Below, piece by piece: positions 1-7,364 of a DNA stretch of 7,364 nucleotides. Position 1 is the stretch's first letter. Each line of letters opens with the position of its first letter. The translations under genes were made by a program, and so were the position numbers. The stretch comes from Gammaproteobacteria bacterium (GTDB taxonomy: Bacteria > Pseudomonadota > Gammaproteobacteria > Enterobacterales > Alteromonadaceae): positions 1,364 to 8,727 of the forward strand of contig JAMCRH010000086.1 of the NCBI GenBank assembly GCA_023380515.1, written 5' to 3'. The notes beneath the pieces were generated by a model. The model was not told where the DNA came from and made no database searches. It saw nothing but the letters and a program-made list of their open reading frames with translations.

Positions 1-2
1 AG

Positions 3-1619
<1,617 letters not shown>

Positions 1620-1646
1620 GACCACGGTAGTAAACGAAGTAAGTCC

Positions 1647-1668
1647 CCGGCCTAGCATGCTAGGCCGG
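1647..1668. terminator. Perfect 22-bp palindrome, probable nirS terminator
   Basis: Two fully complementary 9-nt arms (CCGGCCTAG / CTAGGCCGG) flank a CATG centre, giving a 9-bp, GC-rich hairpin 28 nt after the nirS TAA. It is followed by CTTTCCCCC, so the T-tract is short and intrinsic termination may be weak. The hairpin ends 26 nt before the receptor start codon and 18 nt before its ribosome site. It could therefore instead be an operator dyad or a leader structure affecting the receptor. A terminator is the simplest reading. Confidence 0.6.
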
Positions 1669-1686
1669 CTTTCCCCCAAAGCCCTT

Positions 1687-1690
1687 GGAA
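1687..1690 (+). promoter_or_regulatory. Ribosome binding site of the TonB receptor (decides the start)
   Basis: GGAA lies 4 nt upstream of the ATG at 1695 and 13 nt upstream of the alternative ATG at 1704. The spacing favours 1695. The match to the anti-Shine-Dalgarno sequence is short, so the choice is moderate. Both starts leave a workable signal peptide. Confidence 0.45.
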
Positions 1691-1694
1691 TTGG

Positions 1695-3911
1695 ATGCCC
1701 CCTATGCAGAAGTCTCCTATTCGTCGTTTCACCCCGCATCGTCTCGCTCTTGCCATTGCCACTCTCGTCAGTGTTCCGGTCGCCACTCATGCCATGGCTG
1801 GAGAGCAATCGGACGCGGACACTTATGAAATCATCACAGTGGTGGCACATCGTCAAGCACGGCAGCAAAGCGAAGTCACCGGTACCGTCACGGTCATTGA
1901 TGAGAATCGTATACAGCGAGAACTCGCGATCGATGTAGCCGATTTAATTCGCTATGAACCCGGTGTCGATATCGACAACGGTGGCAGTCGCTTTGGGCAT
2001 AGTGGTTTCACCATTCGCGGTATAGGTGGCAACCGCAGTGTGATCGTGGTTGATAACATCCCTTTAGCGGATGGCTTTAGCGTCGGTAACTTTTCTGATA
2101 GTGGTCGCGGTTTGTCGGAGCTTGGCTTAGTTAGCCGAGTTGAAGTTTTGCGAGGGCCGGCTTCGACTCTCTATGGCAGCAAAGCGTTAGGTGGGGTGGT
2201 CGCATTTTCGTTACTTGATGTCGATGATGTGCTCCATGCCGGCGATTTCGGCGGGTTTGTCAATTTAAGTGGCAATACGGACCGTGATCGCTATCGGGCG
2301 ACGGCTGCAACAGCGTGGCGACATGGCGACTATGGCGTCTTGATTGCAGGTGCGCACCAGCGCAGCGCTGAGCCTAATTTAGCGCAAACGCCCAATGTAC
2401 AAGACCAACTTAACCTGACCCAAGACGCAGTGCTGCTCCGATTCACCAAGGACACTGACCGCAGCCGCATTCGCTTCAGTGCCGACAGTACCGAAGAGCA
2501 ACGTGATAGCGATATTTTGGCGTTGCTCGGTCAAGGACGTTTTGCGCTGACCACACTGATGCAGGGTGATGACTGGCGTCAACAGCAACGTTTTGTCGTC
2601 GACCAATATTTTCAAAAGGTGGCTGGTATCGATCGGGGTAATTGGCGGATTTGGCGCCAGCTTGTGAATACTCAGCAGGGGACATTTGAGGAACGCCGCG
2701 CCGCGGCAACCCCGGTGTCGATTTCGCGTGATTTTGAATTACAGCAAAGTACTTGGGGAATTGGTGCTGATTTAGAAAATGATTTTCAGTTTGCCGACTT
2801 GCAACAGCGCATAGGCTATGGCTTTGAGTGGCTGCAAACCAAAGTATCGGACCGGCGAGACGGCGTGCAAACCAACCTAAACACCGGTGCAACGACCAAC
2901 ATTATTCTCGGCGAACGTTTCCCATTGCGTGATTTTCCCAATAGTGAAATCACCGAACTAGGCTTGATGTGGCCCTTATCGATTAAGTTATGGCAAGGAG
3001 GCCCGACGTTAAGTCCAGGTTTGCGTTACGAGTACTATCAATTGAAATCCTATGCAGATGCGCTGTACTCGGAAGCATTTCCAAACGCAGAAGTGACGGA
3101 CTTAACGGAAAGTCACTGGTTGCCAAAACTAGGATTGATGTGGCCCTTATCGACCAGTCTCGATGGCTTTGTGCAATATGCGGAAGGCTTTCGTGCACCA
3201 CCTTTCTCAGATGTGAATATTGGGCTGTATATGCCCATGATGAATATTGTCGCCATTCCTAATCCAGACTTAAAATCCGAGCGTGGTCGCACTGTTGAAG
3301 CGGGTGCCCGCTGGCGTGGCGCTTCGGCGCAGGTGGAAGCGGTAGTATTCCGCAATGATTACCGCGACTTTATCGAAACCCGGGCGGCACTTGGGTTTGA
3401 CCCCGAACTTGGCATGCTGGTGTTTCAATCGCAAAATCGTGAACGGGTGCGCATTGAAGGTGCAGAGTTGCGTTATCGTCAAGCGCTCGGCAATCGGTTC
3501 GAACTGAGTTTGGCTGCAGAAGTCACGCGAGGGTATGAGCAGGGCATGGAGGCCGCGGAGAATCGTAATCTTAGCTCGGTGGCTCCCGCGCGCGCGACAT
3601 TGGAATTGGCTTATTTACCATCGCTTAATTGGGAAAGTCGACTGTTCATTCAAAGTAGTCGTGGTCAACGCGAACTGAATGATGCCAGCGGAGCTGCCCT
3701 ATTTTCGGCGCCAGGCTACACCACGTTTGATTGGGTGACGCAGTGGTTCCCCAATGAGAACTGGGCGTTAACCTTTGGTGTCTTTAATCTCAGCGATAAA
3801 ACTTATTGGCGCCACAGCGGCTCGCGGACGCGAGTGGCAAATGATCCATACCTCCCTCTCTGGGCTGAACCGGGGCGCAGTGTTGGTGCATCTACGACTT
3901 ATCGCTTCTAA
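1695..3911 (+). CDS. TonB-dependent outer-membrane receptor, heme/hemoglobin-receptor-like
   Basis: This 738-residue protein is a 22-strand outer-membrane gate that imports a ligand using TonB-ExbB-ExbD energy. A basic N-terminus and hydrophobic stretch (about 16-31) end in an Ala-rich cleavage region near 31-35. A TonB-box-like EIITVVA follows at 45-51, then the plug domain (about 54-165) with the VEVLRGPASTLYGS signature starting at 149. The barrel runs to a terminal phenylalanine (TTYRF), the usual outer-membrane assembly signal. FRAP (499-502) and NPDL (523-526) are the paired motifs of heme/hemoglobin/transferrin-type receptors. No histidine lies between them, where some heme receptors have one; instead there is a Met-rich MPMM. 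Ligand identity is therefore uncertain: heme or hemoglobin is the best guess, and another iron or metal complex is possible. Its promoter must lie in or before the nirS 3' end, because little space exists after the hairpin. Residues 422-429 and 479-486 are encoded by a nearly identical DNA tract (see findings). Confidence 0.85.
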   Translation: MPPMQKSPIRRFTPHRLALAIATLVSVPVATHAMAGEQSDADTYEIITVVAHRQARQQSEVTGTVTVIDENRIQRELAIDVADLIRYEPGVDIDNGGSRFGHSGFTIRGIGGNRSVIVVDNIPLADGFSVGNFSDSGRGLSELGLVSRVEVLRGPASTLYGSKALGGVVAFSLLDVDDVLHAGDFGGFVNLSGNTDRDRYRATAATAWRHGDYGVLIAGAHQRSAEPNLAQTPNVQDQLNLTQDAVLLRFTKDTDRSRIRFSADSTEEQRDSDILALLGQGRFALTTLMQGDDWRQQQRFVVDQYFQKVAGIDRGNWRIWRQLVNTQQGTFEERRAAATPVSISRDFELQQSTWGIGADLENDFQFADLQQRIGYGFEWLQTKVSDRRDGVQTNLNTGATTNIILGERFPLRDFPNSEITELGLMWPLSIKLWQGGPTLSPGLRYEYYQLKSYADALYSEAFPNAEVTDLTESHWLPKLGLMWPLSTSLDGFVQYAEGFRAPPFSDVNIGLYMPMMNIVAIPNPDLKSERGRTVEAGARWRGASAQVEAVVFRNDYRDFIETRAALGFDPELGMLVFQSQNRERVRIEGAELRYRQALGNRFELSLAAEVTRGYEQGMEAAENRNLSSVAPARATLELAYLPSLNWESRLFIQSSRGQRELNDASGAALFSAPGYTTFDWVTQWFPNENWALTFGVFNLSDKTYWRHSGSRTRVANDPYLPLWAEPGRSVGASTTYRF
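2957..2982 (+). repeat. In-gene direct repeat, copy 1 (26 bp)
   Basis: This tract encodes LGLMWPLS at residues 422-429 of the TonB receptor. It matches the tract at 3128-3153 at 25 of 26 positions (C versus A at the seventh base), in the same frame and 171 bp upstream. From recollection of related receptors, this position normally reads something like LGLFLQDE, so this copy is the likelier recipient of a local gene conversion. Confidence 0.8.
3128..3153 (+). repeat. In-gene direct repeat, copy 2 (26 bp)
   Basis: The second copy encodes LGLMWPLS at residues 479-486, inside PKLGLMWPLSTSLDGFVQYAEGF just before the FRAP motif. This context agrees with the usual family pattern (PKLGL-W-L then a YAxGFRAP strand), so this copy looks like the original. 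Confidence 0.8.
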
Positions 3912-3933
3912 CTCGGGACTGGGCTTGCAATAT

Positions 3934-3983
3934 GTGCCGTAGTGCTTAAATGACATGTTTGATCAATCACAGCATTACGGCAC
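3934..3983. terminator. Imperfect inverted repeat after the TonB receptor, possible terminator
   Basis: A 13-nt arm, GTGCCGTAGTGCT (3934-3946), pairs with AGCATTACGGCAC (3971-3983) with a single G-U pair across a 24-nt loop, starting 22 nt after the receptor stop. A CCTTTT run occurs about 12 nt after the right arm, not directly after it, and the loop is long. It may be a weak terminator, or a regulatory dyad ahead of the two-component operon. The loop also holds the small palindrome TTGATCAA. Confidence 0.4.
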
Positions 3984-4054
3984 TGATCTAGTGTCCTTTT
4001 GGTAGCAAACAAGCGAGGTTCTTGATACAAAGGAGCTTCGATATTTGCTCGAGT

Positions 4055-4060
4055 AGGGGA
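4055..4060 (+). promoter_or_regulatory. Ribosome binding site of the RegB-type kinase
   Basis: AGGGGA lies 5 nt before the ATG at 4066 and supports that start. A stronger-looking AAGGAG at 4030-4034 has no usable start at proper spacing. I do not recognise a convincing promoter between 3984 and 4054. Confidence 0.5.
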
Positions 4061-4065
4061 TCAGG

Positions 4066-5337
4066 ATGCGTGACGATCAGCAGGCAACAAAACTGTACAT
4101 TCAGTTTTTGTATGTTGTGACTATGCTGGTCTTTATCGCGAGTGCGTTTTTTTACCGACCTGATCCCGAGGCGGGAGTCGGACATTTCTGGCTCACCTTG
4201 GCATTACTTACAGTATTAACTGCGGTTGCTACCGTAAGTGAACAGAAAGGCACGACCACTGCACAAGTATTCGGTCTTTCGGTGCTTTGGGTGATCGGGC
4301 TAAGTGCGTCTGGTGGTGTGACAAGTCCGGCAAACGCCTTACTCTTAATTCTCATCGTTGTCTCATTTTTGCAGCTTCGGCCACTCGCTGGTTGGGGTAT
4401 TCTTGCATTTATTCTTAGCGCCCAAGGCTACTTCCTGATTTTGCTTGAGCGCGGCGCACACGGTCACAGTGAGCACCGCGACCATTATCTCGGCATGGGC
4501 TTCACCTTCATGGTGGCTGCTATTTTACTTGCCATCACGCTGCGTCTTATGCGCACGCGGCTCGAGCGCAGTCAACGGCAACTTCAAGATATGCGTGAAG
4601 CGCAATTGCGTCGAGAACAAATCCTCGGTTTAGCAACGGCCTCAGCGCAGCTCACCCATGAAATTGCGACACCATTAGCGATGTTGAGTTTACTGCACGA
4701 AGAGCTGCAAGAAAGTTTCAGTGACCATCCTGCTGTTGTTGAAATGGAGGAGCCCCTCGCACGGGCAAAAGCGCTATTAACTGACCTGCGCGCAGTGAGC
4801 CATTCCTTGAATCAGGACGAGTTGCAACGTATTCCAGTCCGTGAAATTCTGCATGAACTAAGACAACAGAGCGCGCTATCCATGCCAACTGTGCCGGTGG
4901 AGTTTCAAGCTGGTGAGGCCGATAACTCGCAGTATTTAGACGAAGCCGCAGTTTTGGCTGACCAAACTTTATTACCAGCTCTGTTAAATCTGATTCGCAA
5001 TGCAGCGCATGAAGTAGAACAAAGCGGTTATGGTAAAGTGGTTATTGAGAGTGAAACTCGCGATAATAGCTGGTGTTTGACCATTCGCAACCCAAACTTT
5101 TCGCTTACAAAAGCACGTCTAAGTGCGCTTGGACATGGCCAAGTCACAAGTCAAAAAGGGCTCGGTATTGGCTTGCTACTCAGTCATGCAACGTTAGAGC
5201 GAATGGGCGGGACTTTAGAGATGCTACTAATTGATAATCATGATAAAAATAAGCAACCTCTGCAAAATAACAGCTTACCTGAGCAGAGCGCGTCTGGTTA
5301 TGTTGAACAGCATGTGCTCATGCCACTTATTAAATAG
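4066..5337 (+). CDS. regB: RegB/PrrB/RoxS-type redox-sensor histidine kinase with several altered signature residues
   Basis: This 423-residue inner-membrane kinase senses respiratory redox state and phosphorylates a RegA-type regulator, encoded 12 nt downstream. Six membrane segments are visible (about 13-29, 42-57, 68-81, 90-104, 109-127, 143-160), with a helical linker, then the H-box ASAQLTHEIATPLAML with phosphoacceptor H198. The N-box is LLNLIRNAAHE (N312), and the G2 motif GLGIGLLLSHATLERMGG starts at 365. Three departures from the RegB family stand out. The quinone-site motif GGxxNPF is GGVTSPA (83-89). The conserved redox cysteine in the R-C-(R/K)-D-I-L context after the H-box is Ala234 (RAKALL), and the only cysteine in the protein is in SWCLTIRN near 337. 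The DxGxG motif is replaced by RNPNF (341-345). The loop between segments 5 and 6, predicted periplasmic, has four histidines (132, 134, 137, 140); a histidine-containing loop here is common in the family. The family call rests on architecture, the H-box and the RegA partner. Confidence 0.85.
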   Translation: MRDDQQATKLYIQFLYVVTMLVFIASAFFYRPDPEAGVGHFWLTLALLTVLTAVATVSEQKGTTTAQVFGLSVLWVIGLSASGGVTSPANALLLILIVVSFLQLRPLAGWGILAFILSAQGYFLILLERGAHGHSEHRDHYLGMGFTFMVAAILLAITLRLMRTRLERSQRQLQDMREAQLRREQILGLATASAQLTHEIATPLAMLSLLHEELQESFSDHPAVVEMEEPLARAKALLTDLRAVSHSLNQDELQRIPVREILHELRQQSALSMPTVPVEFQAGEADNSQYLDEAAVLADQTLLPALLNLIRNAAHEVEQSGYGKVVIESETRDNSWCLTIRNPNFSLTKARLSALGHGQVTSQKGLGIGLLLSHATLERMGGTLEMLLIDNHDKNKQPLQNNSLPEQSASGYVEQHVLMPLIK

Positions 5338-5340
5338 GAG
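5336..5340 (+). promoter_or_regulatory. regA ribosome binding site overlapping the regB stop codon
   Basis: AGGAG starts inside the TAG stop of the kinase gene and lies 9 nt before the ATG at 5350. This arrangement suggests translational coupling, so kinase and regulator would be made in fixed proportion from one transcript. Confidence 0.65.
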
Positions 5341-5349
5341 TTTTGCGGC

Positions 5350-5874
5350 ATGGCGGAAATACGCCTCCTAATGATCGACGATGATGACGCATTTGCGCGA
5401 GTGTTGCTGCGACGCTTAGAGCACCATGGTTGGCTCGGTGTTCATGCGGCATCGACAGAACAGGCTATACAAGAGCTTAAAGGGTTACGTCCCGAGGTTA
5501 TCCTGCTCGACCTGAACTTAGCCGGTGAGTCAGGCTTGAGCCGCCTGCAGGAGATTCAAACAACGTGGCGCAAAGCACGAGTTATTATCCTAACCGGCTA
5601 TGCAAGTATTGCGACGACTGTTCATGCAATCAAGCAGGGGTGTGACGACTACCTGACCAAACCGGTGGAAATGAATATGCTCTTGAAGGTACTTGCGGGT
5701 GATGACGAAGAGCCGCCTGTTTGTGATGAGCCGGTAAGTGTCGATGCATTGGAGTGGGAGCTGATTCAACGGACGTTGCAAGAGCACGAAGGGAACATTT
5801 CAGCAACGGCAAGAGCGCTGAAAATGCACCGGCGGACTTTGCAACGTAAACTTCAGAAAAAGCGAGTGTCATGA
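5350..5874 (+). CDS. regA: RegA/PrrA/ActR/RoxR-type redox response regulator
   Basis: This 174-residue cytoplasmic DNA-binding regulator is the partner of the upstream RegB-type kinase; regulators of this family control respiration, denitrification and electron-transport genes. The receiver domain (about 4-115) has the acidic pocket DDDD at 10-13, phosphoacceptor D54 (ILLDLNLAGESG), T82 (ILTGYAS) and K104 (YLTKP). A linker leads to a C-terminal Fis-type helix-turn-helix (about 131-170) ending in KMHRRTLQRKLQKK, which closely matches the highly conserved RegA recognition helix. Length is normal for the family. All phosphorylation residues are intact, in contrast with the unusual kinase. Conservation of the recognition helix suggests it binds typical RegA-like sites. 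Confidence 0.92.
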   Translation: MAEIRLLMIDDDDAFARVLLRRLEHHGWLGVHAASTEQAIQELKGLRPEVILLDLNLAGESGLSRLQEIQTTWRKARVIILTGYASIATTVHAIKQGCDDYLTKPVEMNMLLKVLAGDDEEPPVCDEPVSVDALEWELIQRTLQEHEGNISATARALKMHRRTLQRKLQKKRVS

Positions 5875-5875
5875 A

Positions 5876-5920
5876 CCGACGTCATAGTCAGTATGACACA
5901 ATTGATCACGGTGACGTTGG
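5876..5920. terminator. Inverted repeat between convergent regA and lldD
   Basis: Outer arms CCGACGTCA (5876-5884) and TGACGTTGG (5912-5920) pair with one wobble, the right arm lying within the lldD 3' end. A competing inner hairpin, GTCATA (5881-5886) with TATGAC (5892-5897), has a 5-nt loop. The position between converging genes suits a shared terminator, but there is no clear T-tract on either strand, so support is weak. Confidence 0.3.
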
Positions 5921-6925
5921 TACCAATATGTCGGGATTGATATCCGCCAGTGTGCGGCAACCCGTTAGCGCCATAGCGACGTCCATTTCCGCGCGCAAAA
6001 TAGTGAGAACTTCGCTCACACCTTGTTCGCCGCGCGCCGCTAAACCATAAGCCCAAGCGCGGCCGAGTAGGCAGCCATTCGCACCAAGTGCGAGTGCTTT
6101 CACTACATCAAGGCCACTGCGAATCCCCCCGTCGACGAGTACTTCACAGCGCCCTGCAACTGCCTCAACGCACTGCGGCAGGGCATGAATGCTGGCATCG
6201 ACGCTATCAAGTTGGCGGCCACCATGATTTGAGACGATGATCGCGTCAAACCCTAAGTTTGCGGCCATACGTGCATCTTCCGAATCTAGGATCCCCTTCA
6301 AAACGATCTTGCCAGACCAATGTTCACGCAACCAAGCGAGGTCGTCCCAAGTCACTGCCGGATCAAACTGTTCGTCGACCCATTGTTTAAATGCGGGTAG
6401 GCTTTTGGCCCCGGGAACGGCCGCTGCGAGATTACCAAAGACTAAAGGTTTGCCTTGGATTGGGACGTCCCAAAGCCACTGTGGATGAGTCAAAATATCA
6501 GCGATTTTAGCCAGTTTGGCTCTAAGCCCAGAGTCACCAGCAATACCATGACGGACGTCGCGATAGCGTGCACCAAGGACGGCTAAGTCAACGGTAAACA
6601 CAAGTACTTTGACGCCAGCTTGTTTGGCGGCTCGCGCAGCTTGCACTTCGCCACGGCGTGCATTCAGGCCCGCGAGTCCAACCGGGCCAAGCACAATTGG
6701 CATGGCATATTGTTGACCAAGAATCGTCGTCGACAGGTCGCGTTGACTCACATCCTTGAGAACGCGTTGGCGCAAATGAACCTGTCCGAATGCTGAGATA
6801 TTGTCACGGCAGGTTTGCTCGGCATAGGAACCACCCTCTAAGTAATCGAAAAACTGGCGTGGCAGGCGTTTTTTCGCCAACGTGCGGTAATCATCAATAC
6901 TCGCGGGGGCAATAAACTTAGCCAT
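5906..6925 (-). CDS. lldD: FMN-dependent L-lactate dehydrogenase with an internal deletion of about 48 residues
   Basis: Members of this family oxidise L-lactate to pyruvate at the membrane and pass electrons to quinone. The protein is 339 residues against roughly 380-396 for the family. The N-terminus is typical (FFDYLEGGSYAEQT, LRQRVLKD, MPIVLGPVGLAG, ARRGEVQAARAA). The second half is also typical: FTVDLAVLGARYRD, the lysine of IVLKGILDSEDAR, SNHGGRQLD with catalytic H234 and R237, DGGIRSGLDVVKALALGA and LLGRAWAYGLAA. At residues 98-104 (RAAKQAG, bases 6614-6634) the sequence jumps from the first Ala/Lys word to the second. This omits the segment equivalent to E. coli IPFTLSTVSV through WFQLYV to ERAKAAG, which holds FMN-contacting Ser and Gln and the active-site Tyr. 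The frame is kept and there are no stops. The product is probably inactive if the sequence is right. The ATG at 6925 has GGAA about 8 nt upstream. It lies 31 nt after the peptidase gene and is probably co-transcribed with it. Confidence 0.88.
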   Translation of the reverse strand: MAKFIAPASIDDYRTLAKKRLPRQFFDYLEGGSYAEQTCRDNISAFGQVHLRQRVLKDVSQRDLSTTILGQQYAMPIVLGPVGLAGLNARRGEVQAARAAKQAGVKVLVFTVDLAVLGARYRDVRHGIAGDSGLRAKLAKIADILTHPQWLWDVPIQGKPLVFGNLAAAVPGAKSLPAFKQWVDEQFDPAVTWDDLAWLREHWSGKIVLKGILDSEDARMAANLGFDAIIVSNHGGRQLDSVDASIHALPQCVEAVAGRCEVLVDGGIRSGLDVVKALALGANGCLLGRAWAYGLAARGEQGVSEVLTILRAEMDVAMALTGCRTLADINPDILVPTSP

Positions 6926-6956
6926 AATGATTGTTCCGTTCTGTTTTGCTTAACGT

Positions 6957-7364
6957 CTAGTTTTCATTTAACCCGAGAATTGCCTCAATTTGATCACGAG
7001 TCAACACGTGATAACTAGGCTGTGCTTCGACATAAATGTCGCGCGCTAACGTAAGCCCTTCGGGTGTTGCTGCGAGTGCAGAATACACTGGACGAATAAA
7101 GGCTAAGCGGCCCATGCTCGTCAGCATTTCGCGGACACGCGGCATGGCCGGTTCGTAATTGTATTGAATGGCAATAACCAGCCATTGCGAAAGAATTGCA
7201 TTATTGCGGGTTGCGGTTAACTCAAATTCTTCGTCGAGGCGGGCTAAATCATCCTGCGAAATATCCTTTGGCAGCTGCGACAGAAAGTAAGCACGCTCAT
7301 GAATTGACCAGTGACTGATGTCGATGCTCTCGCCCGCAAACCAATTTTGTTGCGCCTCAGCAAC
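6957..7364 (-). CDS. M1 family aminopeptidase, leukotriene-A4-hydrolase-like C-terminal domain (3' part only)
   Basis: The frame is open from the right window edge to the TAG (plus-strand CTA at 6957-6959), giving 135 residues that begin VAEAQQNWFAGESID and end EAILGLNEN. An internal ATG at 7145 is not the start, because the upstream residues continue the same domain. The pattern resembles the all-helical C-terminal domain of leukotriene-A4-hydrolase/aminopeptidase-B-type M1 zinc peptidases: a W-x-I-H-E-R-A-Y-F-L segment, LDEEFELTATRNNAILSQWL, YEPAMPRVREML, then MGRLAFIRPVYSAL, TPEGLTLA and YHVLTRDQI. The zinc-binding HEXXH...E catalytic domain would lie outside the window, so activity cannot be judged. 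The family is a moderately strong call from memory of this C-terminal pattern. Confidence 0.75.
   Translation of the reverse strand, partial: VAEAQQNWFAGESIDISHWSIHERAYFLSQLPKDISQDDLARLDEEFELTATRNNAILSQWLVIAIQYNYEPAMPRVREMLTSMGRLAFIRPVYSALAATPEGLTLARDIYVEAQPSYHVLTRDQIEAILGLNEN

Noticed and set aside
1657..1938. 93-codon plus-strand frame across the receptor start
   Set aside because: It overlaps the signal peptide and TonB-box region of the receptor in another frame, starts inside the palindrome and shows no family resemblance.
2476..2892. 138-codon minus-strand frame inside the TonB receptor
   Set aside because: It is antisense to the barrel domain with no domain signature or ribosome site.
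3959..3966. TTGATCAA as an FNR/DNR/NNR binding site, expected near denitrification genes
   Set aside because: The FNR-type site needs TTGAT and ATCAA separated by four bases. Here the half-sites overlap with no spacer, so it is only a short palindrome.
3912..4065. A riboswitch or small RNA in the gap before the kinase gene
   Set aside because: Apart from one long-loop inverted repeat I see no known aptamer pattern and no convincing promoter-terminator pair.

Overview
The window looks like a piece of a gammaproteobacterial chromosome, probably a marine Alteromonadales-type denitrifier. That placement is inference, from a cytochrome cd1 nitrite reductase close to the Pseudomonas aeruginosa type, a RegB/RegA (PrrB/PrrA, RoxS/RoxR) redox two-component pair, an outer-membrane TonB receptor and an M1 peptidase of the leukotriene-A4-hydrolase-like type. 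Base composition is balanced and fairly even, and I see no transposase, integrase, tRNA, rRNA or CRISPR array.

Layout. Positions 1-1619 (+) hold nirS, cut by the left window edge. An in-frame TAG at 1497-1499 interrupts it, although the last 39 codons (1500-1616, then TAA) are still perfectly recognisable in the same frame. A 22-bp perfect palindrome (1647-1668) follows, probably a terminator. Next is a TonB-dependent heme/hemoglobin-receptor-like protein (1695-3911, +). A 154-nt gap contains an inverted repeat (3934-3983). Then comes a two-gene operon: a RegB-type membrane histidine kinase (4066-5337, +) and its RegA-type response regulator (5350-5874, +). On the opposite strand, converging on regA, lie an FMN-dependent L-lactate dehydrogenase gene lldD (5906-6925, -) and, just upstream of it, the 3' end of an M1 aminopeptidase gene (6957 to beyond 7364, -). 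No gene-free stretch exceeds 300 bases.

How the genes may work together. NirS is the periplasmic respiratory nitrite reductase of denitrification. RegB/RegA systems sense respiratory redox state and in several proteobacteria control nitrite reductase and other anaerobic respiration genes, so the pair may control the neighbouring nirS and receptor. LldD would feed electrons from lactate into the quinone pool. The TonB receptor may supply heme or metal for the heme-rich denitrification apparatus. These links are inferred from gene order.

The most notable points are internal oddities. NirS carries about six extra codons and a stop just before its C-terminal blade. LldD lacks about 48 residues, including the segment that carries key FMN and active-site residues, with an apparent crossover between two similar Ala/Lys-rich words. 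RegB lacks the family's redox-active cysteine, has an altered quinone-site motif and has no recognisable DxGxG ATP-lid motif. The TonB receptor carries a 26-bp tract twice, 171 bp apart in the same frame. The DNA-level lesions could be real gene decay or conversion, or sequencing/assembly errors; the window alone cannot decide.
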